From: Silene latifolia
Lineage: Eukaryota > Streptophyta > Magnoliopsida > Caryophyllales > Caryophyllaceae
Direction of reading: 5' to 3'
Assembly (NCBI RefSeq): GCF_048544455.1
Contig: NC_133538.1
Location: 18,566,969 to 18,630,968, forward strand
Length of the DNA stretch: 64,000 nt
The first letter of the stretch is position 1. Each line of letters opens with the position of its first letter. The notes under the pieces are model-generated. The model was not told the DNA's origin, made no database searches, and saw only the letters and a program-made list of their open reading frames with translations. The position numbers and the translations under genes were made by a program. Positions 22,753 to 33,007 of this stretch are shown one piece after another.

Positions 22753-24834
22753 CTATTTGGGAGGTAACTTATTCTGAACTAGGGCCGTCCCTACCTCAGT
22801 CAAAGCTACCGTCTTATGATCATGAATGTGCCTCTTACGCGATAAAATTTCTTTCATAAATTTAAGGTAAGAGGGTACCTGTGTCAGCAGTTCGGCGAAT
22901 GGCATAGTGACCTGCAAGCTTCTCAGGATCTCGACAAATTTGCCGAATTGTTGATTTGCTTTAGTACTCTGCAGACGCCTCGGGAAGGGAACCGTGATGG
23001 GTATCTCGAGTCCCTTGTTTCTCTCTTCCAACGTGTCAGCCGTATCAAGCTCTGTATCCTTTGGACGCTTCTTTCCTCTCGAACGAGGTCTTTCAGGTGA
23101 TTTCTCACTCGATTGAGCACTAGCAGGCTCTCGATCAAGCTGTCCATTATCCATACTACTTGATCGACCAAAATTCCCATTCGATCGAGTAGTTTCTTCA
23201 ACAGAGTCACTCAATCGAGTAGAAATTTCACTCGATCGAGCAGTTGCCTTTTCCTGTTCACTCGATCGAGTAGAAATTCCACTTGATCGAACACTTTCTT
23301 CAGCAAATCTACTCGATCGACCTCTAGAAACTAGTCGATCGAGTACTTTCTTAGCCGTCATCTCATTTCCTTTGGCAGAACACTGTTCATCAGCTATATT
23401 TTCCTTCCTCGGGTCTGATTTCAACACTTCTGGTCCCTCATATGAACGACCGCTTCTCAAATTAATTAAATTTATCATCTCATATGGATTTTTGTCAACT
23501 TGTGACGGTAAATGACCCGGTTTCTTTATGGACTGGTTTGCAGCTAACTGGGCAACTTGAGTTTCAAGTGCCTTGATAGAAGCATCTTTTTGTTGGTCGC
23601 TTAACTTCCACTGCTTTGTCAAAGACTGCAACATCGTCTTCAACTCACCTATCTCACTTACCCCACCAGAAGACGAGGCACCTTGATTAGGTGTAGGAAA
23701 GGAATGAGGCTTCTGAAAGCTTTGTTGAGCCTTATGTGGAGGGACATATGACTGCTGCTGGTGCGGAGGAGGGGTAGGATTGAGCACATTTTGACTTGTC
23801 CTCCTTAAATTGGGATGGACTGCCCCTTGGTTATTATAATAGGGACCCCCTCCTTGCCTGTATTGTTGAAAGGCAACGACTTGTTCCTTCTCTGTAAGAC
23901 ATCCAACAGCAGTGTGACCGTCGTTGCTACCACACCTCTCACATGTGACGGTCTCCCCTCTAGTGAGCATATGGACCGTCTGAGGCTCCCCAGCAGAATG
24001 TAACTCCAACTTATCAAATCTAGCATTCATGGCTTCCAGCTGAGCCACAACTTGCTTATCTACTGCATGAACTGTTCTAATACCATCCCTCGGGTTTCCA
24101 TACTCAGCACTGTGGTTCGCCATCTCTTCAATAAGGGCCCATCCCTGATCATCGTCGGTATTCTCTTGGAATCTCCCATTAGATGACGTATCAAGTATGG
24201 CTCTATGATCATCATACAGCCCATTGTAGAACTGGTTAGACAGAAACCACGGGTCAAAACCATGGTGAGGAAGAGACCTCACCAACTTCTTGAAACGGGA
24301 CCATGCTTCATAGAGAGTCTCATTAGGTGCCTGCTTGAAACTCGTAATCTTTGCCCTCAGCTGATTGGTGCGCTGTGGAGGGAAGTATCTCTTATAAAAA
24401 TCAAGAGCAAGGGTCTCCCAGTTTGTAACCCCCGCGGCCGTACGGTCCAAGTCAGTCAACCACTCCCTGGCTGCATCAGTCAAAGAAAAAGGAAACAGAA
24501 CTTCCTTAATCTTGTCTTGAGTTACCCCCTTTGTGGCGGGGATAGTAGAACAGTAGTCCGTAAAGACCTCCATATGCTTCCTCGGGTCTTCACCTGCCAC
24601 ACCTCTATAGAGATTTCTCTCCACCAGATTGATATAGGAAGGATGGATGTCAAATGTATTCCTATCCTCAGTTTGGAGATTGAAACCTTTAGGAATATAC
24701 GATGCTTTAGGCTCCGAGTGATTAGCAATGTTCGGCATCATTACTGGTTGATCAACAGAAATAGGAATGTCTTCTTCTAAAGACTGGTCTTCTGCGAAAA
24801 GAAAATGATGTAGCTCTGGCTCGAAAGTACTCAA
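22753..24834 (-). CDS. gag: Athila-like gag polyprotein (693 codons)
   Basis: This is the retrotransposon capsid protein that would pack element RNA into particles. Residues ~75-240 form the plant Ty3/gypsy gag domain (GEDPRKHMEVF, LFPFSLTDAAREWL, LYEAWSRFKKLVRSLPHHG, FYNGL). A CCHC-like knuckle, CERCGSNDGHTAVGC, follows at about residue 300. Next come a Q/P-rich linker, a serine/arginine-rich insert of about 80 residues encoded by the palindrome array at 23106-23345, a basic patch (SRGKKRPKD), and the conserved FVEILRSLQVTMPFAELLTQ region that precedes protease in Athila elements. The frame stops at TAG (22753-22755) and would otherwise read straight into protease, so this stop is probably a CAG-to-TAG mutation. 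ATG 24834 is the first Met after the leader. Confidence 0.85.
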   Translation of the reverse strand: MSTFEPELHHFLFAEDQSLEEDIPISVDQPVMMPNIANHSEPKASYIPKGFNLQTEDRNTFDIHPSYINLVERNLYRGVAGEDPRKHMEVFTDYCSTIPATKGVTQDKIKEVLFPFSLTDAAREWLTDLDRTAAGVTNWETLALDFYKRYFPPQRTNQLRAKITSFKQAPNETLYEAWSRFKKLVRSLPHHGFDPWFLSNQFYNGLYDDHRAILDTSSNGRFQENTDDDQGWALIEEMANHSAEYGNPRDGIRTVHAVDKQVVAQLEAMNARFDKLELHSAGEPQTVHMLTRGETVTCERCGSNDGHTAVGCLTEKEQVVAFQQYRQGGGPYYNNQGAVHPNLRRTSQNVLNPTPPPHQQQSYVPPHKAQQSFQKPHSFPTPNQGASSSGGVSEIGELKTMLQSLTKQWKLSDQQKDASIKALETQVAQLAANQSIKKPGHLPSQVDKNPYEMINLINLRSGRSYEGPEVLKSDPRKENIADEQCSAKGNEMTAKKVLDRLVSRGRSSRFAEESVRSSGISTRSSEQEKATARSSEISTRLSDSVEETTRSNGNFGRSSSMDNGQLDREPASAQSSEKSPERPRSRGKKRPKDTELDTADTLEERNKGLEIPITVPFPRRLQSTKANQQFGKFVEILRSLQVTMPFAELLTQVPSYLKFMKEILSRKRHIHDHKTVALTEVGTALVQNKLPPK
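23106..23345. repeat. ACTCGATCGAGT array inside the gag coding region
   Basis: About ten copies of the palindrome occur, most with one or two changes (ACTCGATTGAGC, ACTTGATCGAAC, ACTCAATCGAGT), at 20-30-bp spacing. They lie wholly within the open frame of gag, where they encode S/R/T/E-rich low-complexity sequence. The higher degeneration than in the non-coding arrays suggests either older age or selection to keep the frame open. Confidence 0.88.
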
Positions 24835-25030
24835 GTCTTCCTTTCGTGATTTTCTCTGCAGACGGAGTCTATGCCTGAATAGTCTCTCGGCTCAATCACC
24901 AAACTAACTCAAACCTGTCTGACCTCGGCATAAACAACACTGAAAGAAAATAAATAAGAACTGCCTCAAGGAATAAAAATTCCCTGAGACGGATAAAATT
25001 AACGAAAAAAATACAGATAGGGCTATTACC
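24835..25030 (-). other. Leader between PBS and gag of the Athila-like element
   Basis: About 200 bp of untranslated leader runs from the PBS to the gag start. I see no other feature in it. Confidence 0.6.
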
Positions 25031-25048
25031 TCCCCGGCAACGGCGCCA
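25031..25048 (-). other. Primer binding site, tRNA-Asp type
   Basis: On the minus strand it reads TGGCGCCGTTGCCGGGGA, complementary to the 3' end of plant tRNA-Asp. This is the primer used by Athila-group elements. It lies five bases from the LTR edge at 25054. Confidence 0.9.
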
Positions 25049-25053
25049 AAATT

Positions 25054-26550
25054 TGATACGTCTGTCGTGTACCTATCAAAACTAACTAACTAAACTAACT
25101 ATATATCTAGGGAAGTCAGGTCGATCTCCTCAGGGAGGCAAGATATCTGTAGAAGTCCGTCTATTTGGTCACAAATGGGGGGGTTGTTTAAATTAGTTTT
25201 CTAAACTAATAGGTTTAAAGGAAAGAGAAGCAGAGACAAGAGCAGTAAAAGCAGAAAAATAGAGTTAAACTATCAAATAGAGAAGGGTCATGTCAGGATT
25301 TCGGTTCACTACGGTAGTCCAGTGACTCAACTGTAAAAAACTTAGACAAATTAATGCGAGACGGATATGGAAAGGTCCTTCCGGTCCACTTTCTACCCTA
25401 AACTTCCACTAACTTAATTTCCGTCCTCGCCAGGGTAGTCTACTGTTCATAGCAGGCCTATTTAGTCCAATCTTCCGATCCAGGATTAAATTTAGCCAGA
25501 TTAAAGGGTGACTCAGAAGCGTGCACTCAACTAAGTCGGTAAAAATACAGTTATATTGCTATGGTGACAATATCTCACAATTAATTCATCTAACCTATTT
25601 ACTACATCGTCACATTTCTACCGTAGATCCCCTACTCCCAACATGAAAAAAGTTTAGCTACTCATATCGCTATTTATACTATCAAAACTAACAGTAGATA
25701 AATGACCAGCATTCAACATATTAAAATGATAATTAAATTGCATAAAAGTGAATTAGGGCAGAAATTAAATGAAATAAAACAAAGAATTAAAGCGAATGAA
25801 ATAAAGATTATTATTAAGAACGGAGGAAGAGATTACAATCGTGAGAATCCGGCGTAAAGAACGACAAAATTCGAGTGAAATAATCCCGAAAGCAAAGTTA
25901 CAGAGAAAAGGGAAAAGCAACGTAATGTGTTTTTTGTCAAAGCTAAAACTGATGAATGATAAGATAAAAGATGATAAGGTCCTAATAACCTAGTTAACGA
26001 AAGTTTAAATAGAAAACAAACTAAATCTAACAACTAAAACACGTTCACGGGCTAATTAAAGCCCACGAAAGCCTAAACCACTCGATCGAGTAGAATAAAT
26101 CCACTCGATCGAGCAAAACTCCAGAAAATCTACTCGATCGAGTAGAATAGTTACTCGATCGAGTAACCTCTCTTTTAAGCACTTCTTGATCTAGTAAATA
26201 ACTACCCGATCGATCAACCATGGCTATAAAAACCACTCGATCGAGTAATAAAACCACTCGTTCGAGCCTTCTTCCTTCAAATCAGCCCAATCTCGTACCC
26301 GACTGCCTCGTAAACCGTGCCTTCACGTATTCCAATGCAGTATCTCACTCTGGAAAATCCCGTCTCCTCAAAATGCATGCAAAAAGGACGAAAAATGGTA
26401 CGATTCCACTACTTTCGCATTCATTTCTACAAAACGGACAAAACGAACCAAAGTAGCCAATTCGGGGCATAATACTATGTAAACAGTACAAAAATGCATG
26501 GAAATACGTGCTAAAATAGGCTAAAAAGACTATACAATATGCACGTATCA
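25054..26550 (-). repeat. 5' LTR of the Athila-like element
   Basis: In plus orientation it runs from TGATACGTCTG to ATGCACGTATCA, 1497 bp, with 8-bp inverted ends (TGATACGT/ACGTATCA). It adjoins the PBS at its left side, so it is the 5' LTR of the minus-strand element. It carries a palindrome array at 26080-26267. No second copy lies in the window; the bases after it are CCATG. Confidence 0.85.
26080..26267. repeat. ACTCGATCGAGT array in the Athila-like LTR
   Basis: Five perfect or nearly perfect copies and three diverged ones (CTTGATCTAGTA, CCCGATCGATCA, CTCGTTCGAGC) lie in 190 bp. Read in the element's own direction the array lies about 280-470 bp from the LTR start, that is, probably in U3. 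Confidence 0.9.
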
Positions 26551-26825
26551 CCATGCATATCCCTCCTCTGATTCGTATTTAATTAATTAGAGCATATGCG
26601 ATAACAAAGGTTTTCCCAACTGGATGACCCCAACCGTCTCAATGTGCAAAAGATCGTATCATTAAATCTTTTACTTGGAGTCCATGATAACCACATAGTA
26701 TAAACGAAACATCCCAACGGCCACCGGATGAGCCATGAACACATGCGCCAGCTGACTAGTCGACTCATCGTAAACTCAAAAGTGCACGTACCGATGTTGA
26801 ACCGCAAGTGCTAGCATCTGATGTG
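26551..26825. other. Unassigned flank between Athila-like LTR and copia element
   Basis: These 275 bp of AT-rich sequence were continuous with 31812 onward before the copia element inserted (duplication ATGTG). A 74-codon minus-strand open frame (26583-26807) is present, but I recognise no domain in it. Nothing else is seen. Confidence 0.4.
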
Positions 26826-27038
26826 TATTAGAATAATATTCATGGAATATTGTTGATATTATACGGTTGGTGTAATCTTAGCTATTAGGAAAGTAGATTA
26901 TCTTGTTACCATGTTTTTAGGGAATAGTTTAGATTGTGTATCTTGTATATTGTAGTATATATGTCATGGGTGTATGAGCTTTGCATATCAAAAAGAATCA
27001 CCGTTCAATTCATCTTCCTTGTTCAATACAGTTTCACA
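26826..27038 (+). repeat. 5' LTR of copia element
   Basis: It runs from TATTAGAATAATATTC to CAGTTTCACA. The start is fixed by the 5-bp duplication ATGTG before it and the end by the PBS after it. The LTR is unusually short for a coding copia element, though within the range of the small-LTR lineages. Confidence 0.92.
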
Positions 27039-27051
27039 TGGTATCGTGAGC
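27039..27051 (+). other. Primer binding site of copia element (variant)
   Basis: TGGTATCGTGAGC follows the LTR directly. Only the first seven bases match the usual TGGTATCAGAGC complement of initiator tRNA-Met, so either it is a diverged site or priming tolerates the mismatch. Confidence 0.65.
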
Positions 27052-27107
27052 ATCTTACGATCCAATTATCACATTAAAAATTTCAAAACAAAACACAAAG
27101 ATTCACC

Positions 27108-30100
27108 ATGACTACTGGTGATGCCGGGAAAAGCACTGGTGATGCCGGGAAAAGCAAAGGAGGAGGGATTGGTCCAAAGACTATTCCCATGACTTCACCT
27201 CTTTATCTCCACCCATCTGACAACCCTAATTTAAATGTTACGCAAATTATTTTCAACGGTGACAACTATGACATGTGGGCAGAGGCCGTGAAGAATGGAC
27301 TGGATGCTAAGAACAAATTGGCCTTCCTCGAAGGGAAAGTCAAGAAACCCGATTGTACTGATGAAGAAGAGAGTCTCGAATTGGTAGCGTGGCGACAGTG
27401 TAACGCTATGCTAAGGGCGTGGCTTAGGAACGTAATTGATCCAAAGCTTCATCCGAGCATCTCCTTTTCGCAGTCCATCAAAGAAATTTGGGATGAGCTG
27501 CGTGATAGGTACTCGGCAGGGAACGCGCCAAGGGTTCACCAATTGAAGAGCGAGTTGAATGAGTGCAAACAAGGAAGAGACTCGATGGTAGAATACTATA
27601 CGAGATTGAAGACCATATGGGACGAGTTAGGAAACTACAGCAAAATCAAGGATTGCACTTGCGGTGCAGCCATGTCGATTGCAAATGAAAGAGAAGAGGA
27701 GAAGGTACATCAGTTTTTAATGGGTTTAGATTCTAAATTGTATGGAAATGTAAGGACTAACCTACTGATGGAAGATCCTATTGCAAGTTTGACTCGTGCT
27801 TATGCCCTAATCTTGAGGGAGGAGCGACATGCTTCCCTTACCAAAGTAAAGGAAGAAAGAAATGAAGCTGCCATGGTTGCTAGAGTATCTTATGGAGGAA
27901 AGGGAAGAACTCCGAGGTCAGAGAATGACGAAGAGCCACCACCACCACCTCAGTGCACCCATTCTGGGAAGTTTTACCACACGGAGGAAAATTGCTACGA
28001 CAAGCACGGATACGAAGAAGTAAAGGCACGAGAGAGGGGGAGAGGGCGAAGAGGAAGTGGACCTGGCCGAGGAAATAGCAATCGTGGAAGGGGCAGGGGA
28101 CGAGGACAAACCAGCCACCAGGAAAGTGCCATGACAGGAACATCAGGGACACGACAAGGAGAGCAGTCCAGTAGCAAGAATGTTCCTTTCACGGATGAAG
28201 AGATTGAAAGAATTCGATTTCTGTTGGGAGCAAGTCCTGATGGGAACGAAAAATTGAGAGGTATGAAATTAACCACTGACGTAGAATGGATGATAGACAG
28301 TGGTGCGTCTCATCATATGACGGGAAAGCGTGAATTACTGATGAATTCATGGACGGATTCTCCGTCATCAGTAAGTTTACCGGATGGGAGACAGGTCAAA
28401 GCAAACATACATGGAGAAGTGCAATTGAGTCCCAATTTTATTTTGAGAGATGTTTTATTTGTGCCAACGCTCACTTGCGATTTAATTTCCGTCCAACAAT
28501 TAATACATGAAAACAATTGTATAATAACATTTCATTCTGACCATTGTGAAATGCAGGACCGGACTACGAGGATGGAGATTGGACGGGGTGAGCATCGACA
28601 CGGGGTTTATTATTTCAAGTCGAAAGAGACCAAGATTACAGGCAGGGTCACGGCATCGAAGGCTAGTCGACTATGGCACAACCGACTAGGACATCCCTCT
28701 ATGAGTATTTTTCCTCGTTTTTCATCTTTAGTTGGACAAGATTTGCATTGGTTTTCAGACGATGTTTGTGATTCGTGTTGTAGAGCTAAACAGTCTCGTA
28801 CTCCATTTAAGCTAAATAATAAAAGGTGCGATAATTTTTTTGGACTTATTCATTGCGATATATGGGGGAAATACCGAGTAGCTAGCTTGACCCGAGCCCA
28901 TTATTTGTTGACAATAGTTGACGACCATAGTCGGGGAGTGTGGGTTTACCTTATGAAAGAAAAGAGTGAAGCAGGAGACCTAATGAAAATGTTTTGTCAA
29001 ATGGTGAAAACACAGTTTGAAACATGTGTTAAAATTATTCAAAGTGACAATGGAATGGAATTGTTATCTGGGCCCATGCAACGCTATTATGAAGAAAATG
29101 GTATTTTATTTCAGACGAGTAACATAGACACACCCCAACAGAATGGCCGGGTAGAAAGGAAACACCGACACATCCTTGAAAAAGCAAGGGCATTACGATT
29201 TCAAGGATGCTTACCCATTCAATTTTGGGGTGAGTGCATACTCACAGCTGCATATCTCATAAATAGAACACCGACACCCTTATTAAATGGTAAGACACCC
29301 TATGAAATTTTACATCGGAAACAACCCACATTTGATAATTTGAAAGTTTTCGGATGTCTATGTTATGTACATAACAAAGACAGACCACGTGATAAATTTG
29401 GGGAACGTGGGAAGCGGTGTATTTTTATAGGATACCCTCATAGTAAAAAGGGATGGAAGGTGTTTGACTTGAAGGAAAAACGGGTTTTCGTGTCACGGGA
29501 TGTTAATTTTTATGAACATGTCTATCCATATTCGGTCAGTCAAGATGTTTCTGTGCCACAAGAAGGACATAGTAGGGACTTGAATACCTGGGAAAATGAC
29601 ACCCAGGCTCACATTAACATGCCCCACAACGTAAGGGGGAGTATTGGTCAAGAACAGGACATGGCCATGGAGGACGATATAACAGGAGAAGGAGAGGAAA
29701 TTGTACACGAAAATACCGATGAAATCATGGAAATTGCAGCTGATCAGAGAATGGGAAATGCAGGAAACGAAACAGATAGGGAAGGAGGAGGTAACGTGAA
29801 TGGCAATGGAGACCTGACACACACAGGTGAGGAGAGAATGGGTCGTGGAGCACGGGAAAAATTCGAACCCGCGTGGAAAAAAGACTATTATTGCAAATCT
29901 ACGAGAATAATTACCCCAAACTCAAATGCTCATCACGTCCAAAACACATCCTCGCAGTCAGGTACGCGTTATCCTTTAATCAATTATGTTGTTACAAATT
30001 GTTTTAGTCCAACTCACAAAGCATTCTTAGCCACGATTGATGCCAATTGTGAGCCTAGCTATTATTATCAGGCAGCAAAGGACCCAAAATGGAGAGAAGC

Positions 30101-31586
30101 CATGAGCAAAGAGATTGAGGCTCTCGAGAAAAATGGAACGTAGAAGGTGGTACCATTACCGAAAGGGAAGAAACCCATTTGTTGTAAATGGGTATACAAA
30201 ATAAAATACAAAGCAGATGGAACTGTGGAACGATATAAGGCAAGACTCGTGGCACAGGGGTTCACTCAAGTAGAAGGGATTGATTTTCATGAGACCTATG
30301 CACCCGTAGCGAAGATGACGAGTGTAAGATGTATGTTAGCAGTAGCCGTTTCCAAGGGATGGTTCATTGAACAGTTGGATCTAAATAATGCCTTTCTACA
30401 TGGAGATCTTGAGGAGGAAGTCTATATGAAGATTCCACAAGGTTTCGAAGGGAAGGACGAAAACAAGGTATGCAAGCTTTTAAAATCAATTTACGGTTTA
30501 AAACAAGCTTCAAGGAATTGGTTCGCTAAGCTAACCACATCGATGAAGAGCTATGGTTTTGTCCAATCATTAGCTGACTACTCTTTGTTTACCCTTAATC
30601 GAGATGGTATTTTCATAGGAGTGCTTGTGTATGTAGACGATATGGTGGTAGTTAGCAATGATCGTGTAGCCTGCTCGAAATTCAAAGCATTCTTAGACAA
30701 AAGTTTTGGTATAAAGGACTTGGGAAGACTCAAGTATTTCTTGGGGATAGAAGTGGCACATAGTGAGAATGGATTGTTCTTGAACCAAAGGAAATATGCA
30801 ATGAATATCATAGAAGAAACGGGAATGGAAGGTGCAAAAACAGCGTACACTCCAATCCAGCCGCGTCACAATTTAGCAATGGCCACAGGTTATGTACTTA
30901 AGGATATAATGAAGTATCGACGTCTTGTGGGAAGGTTAGTATACTTAACTATTACAAGGCCTGACCTAGTTTACGCTGTGCACATATTGTCTCAATTTGT
31001 GAATGAGCCTCGAAAGGAGCATTGGGACGCAGCACTAAGGGTTGTGCGTTACATCAAACGAAATCCAAGCAAGGGAATTTCGTTCAAGAGAGCTGCGGAT
31101 TTGCAAATACGGGGATATTGTGACTCGGATTATGCAAGTTGTCCATTGACAAGAAGGTCATTGAGTGAGTATTTTGTCTCAATAGGAAACTCGCCTGTGT
31201 CATGGAAAGCGAAGAAACAAGTCACTGTGGCAAAGTCGACTGCCGAGGCCGAATATAAAGCTATGGGAGCTGTGACAAGCGAGGTAATATGGATTAAAGC
31301 CTTCTTAGCATCATTGGGCGTGTTTCACACGAAGGCAATGAACATTTATTGTGATAACCAGGCCGCGATTCACATAGCGAGAAATCCGGTTTTTCATGAT
31401 AGGACGAAGCACATCGAGATAGATTGCCATTTCGTTCGACAACATTTAATATCGAACACAATCACCATGTCCCATCTTCGTAGCAAATAACAGATTGCAG
31501 ATTTGTTTACGAAGGCATTGGGAGGAGAGTCGTTTGATCACTTACAGTACAAGTTGGGTCTTGGTTTACCAAGAGCTCCAACTTGA
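27108..31586 (+). pseudogene. gag-pol: copia gag-pol polyprotein with two in-frame stops
   Basis: Domains in order: gag (residues ~40-260, with LEGKVKKPD and WDELRDRYS); a zinc knuckle that has lost a cysteine (CTHSGKFYHTEENC, residue ~282); an RG-rich basic stretch; aspartic protease WMIDSGASHHMTG (~396); pre-integrase HNRLGHPS...CDSCCRAK (~523-562); integrase catalytic core with D in IHCDIWG (~583), D in QSDNGMEL (~646) and E in GRVERKHR (~684); RT with LVYVDDMVV (~1172-1180); and RNase H with CDSDYAS, STAEAEYKA and CDNQAAIH. The frame has TAG at 30141-30143, where family members have Trp (TGG), between integrase and RT. It also has TAA at 31488-31490, just before the conserved IADLFTKAL, and ends properly at TGA 31584-31586. 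Everything stays in one frame, so only two point changes separate it from an open polyprotein. Confidence 0.93.
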
Positions 31587-31593
31587 GGGGGAG

Positions 31594-31806
31594 TATTAGA
31601 ATAATATTCATGGAATATTGTTGATATTATACGGTTGGTGTAATCTTAGCTATTAAGAAAGTAGATTATCTTGTTACCATGTTTTTAGGGAATAGTTTAG
31701 ATTGTGTATCTTGTATATTGTAGTATATATGTCATGGGTGTATGAGCTTTGCATATCAAAAAGAATCACCGTTCAATTCATCTTCCTTGTTCAATACAAT
31801 TTCACA
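31594..31806 (+). repeat. 3' LTR of copia element
   Basis: It is the second copy of the 213-bp LTR, immediately after GAGGGGGAG. The two differences from the 5' copy are G/A in ATTAGGA/ATTAAGA and G/A in ACAGTTT/ACAATTT. It is followed by the duplication ATGTG. Confidence 0.93.
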
Positions 31807-31811
31807 ATGTG

Positions 31812-32956
31812 TCAGATTTATCCCTTCTCTCTCCTTACCCCTCACTTTGTGACCTCGATTATAGATTTATCGCGTTGAAGATCGCAGTTTATTTGGATTC
31901 TGCTGATATAATCTTGCACAATCATAGCCGGAGGTACATCAGTTATAATTTGAGCATCAAGATACTCCCACTCATCATTATCAAGCATAGCAAAACATCT
32001 ATCGGTTGCTATACTTTGCCAAATCATGATTATCTATTGTGAAGGGACTCATATAAAGTAACCATTCCAGAGGCTCGACTTGTATTTCAACAACTTTCAT
32101 CTTAAATTAACAATTATACCACTCGAACAATGTTTTTTCCTTTATTAAGGTGTCCACATCCTTACTTTTGGGCGCTCTCCTACCTCTACGACATACAAAA
32201 TAATCCTGAGGAAGAGACGTGTTACGACCTCGTCAATTGTTGCTCCCTCTTTTCAAACCAAAACCTAATCGAAGTGTTATTTGAAATGGCCAATTAAACG
32301 CTTTGTACTTGAAATGAATCTTCAGTTGGTTATAAAATGCTTCGCGTAATTGACACTGTTGTCCTCGAGATCCACGACGTAATCCTACATGAAGTTCGAA
32401 GCGCAAGCGTCTTACACTAATTGAATTTTAAAAACTAATAATAAACTGGACATGTATAATACACGTCCAATCGTAGGGTGGGACGTGTACTATTCACGGT
32501 CAGACCTAGCTAGGTCCAAACGTGAATGACACACATCCAACCCTAAGTTTGGATGTGTATTACTCACGCCTTTCCTTTTTTTACACAATTTAATTCGAAT
32601 CAAAGGAATTCAAATATGCAAACATACATCATCGTCATTGTTGTTTATGTCGTTCTTGTTTATGTCATCGTTCAATATGCTCAAAATCGTCTCATTACAT
32701 TAACTGGTGGTTACAAATCGACGTAGGACTCAAAACAAATTTATTTGCTTGTTTACATTAATCGGTGGTTACGACTAGTATGATTACGTTTTCATCATGA
32801 TGAGAAAAAGTATTACGCATCTGATGTATTACCTCAGACCCTTTTAGTTATTGAGCATACATGCATTTTTTCTGAGCATACTTGAATTTATATGTATAGT
32901 TTTTGTGCAATATTGTATATTTTTAGTTTAATATTTGAAGTGAACGTGCTCAAAAA
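31812..32956. other. Unassigned sequence with possible decayed exons
   Basis: On the minus strand several short open segments follow each other in different frames: about 32200-32110 (reads like ...CRRGRRAPKSKDVDTL), about 32100-32000 starting MKVVEIQVEPLEWLLY, and 32027-31842 (MIWQSIATDRCFAML...). Together they could be the remains of a protein-coding gene broken by frameshifts, but I do not recognise the protein. Near 32450-32580 an imperfect inverted pair (GGACGTGTACTATTCACG against CGTGAATGACACACATCC) suggests a small MITE-like element. Confidence 0.3.
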
Positions 32957-32958
32957 TC

Positions 32959-32959
<1 letters not shown>

Positions 32960-33000
<41 letters not shown>
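32960..33000. repeat. (TA)n microsatellite
   Basis: About 20 uninterrupted TA units at the 5' end of Helitron A. Confidence 0.9.

Positions 33001-33007
<7 letters not shown>

Larger units (their letters stand above)
10061..26550 (-). mobile_element. Athila-like Ty3/gypsy element, 5' LTR to ORF2, missing pol
   Basis: Read on the minus strand: LTR 26550-25054, PBS 25048-25031, gag from 24834, protease across the insertion at 22456/15310, a non-coding part with palindrome array, then an ATHILA ORF1-like protein at 13389-11604. No RT, RNase H or integrase motif is seen between protease and ORF2, so the element is non-autonomous or internally rearranged. The PBS pairs with tRNA-Asp, typical of the Athila group, and the gag sequence is of Athila type. 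The left end is uncertain: no 3' LTR is found, and the limit 10061 is simply where the Tat-like insertion stops. Confidence 0.7.
26826..31806 (+). mobile_element. Nearly complete Ty1/copia element with short LTRs
   Basis: It is 4981 bp long. LTRs of 213 bp (26826-27038 and 31594-31806) differ at only two positions that I can see, so insertion was recent. The target duplication ATGTG lies at 26821-26825 and 31807-31811. The PBS-like TGGTATCGTGAGC follows the 5' LTR at 27039, and the PPT ACTTGAGGGGGAG precedes the 3' LTR. One gag-pol frame of 1492 codons (27108-31586) has two premature stops. The LTR starts TATTAG rather than TGTTAG in both copies. Confidence 0.95.
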
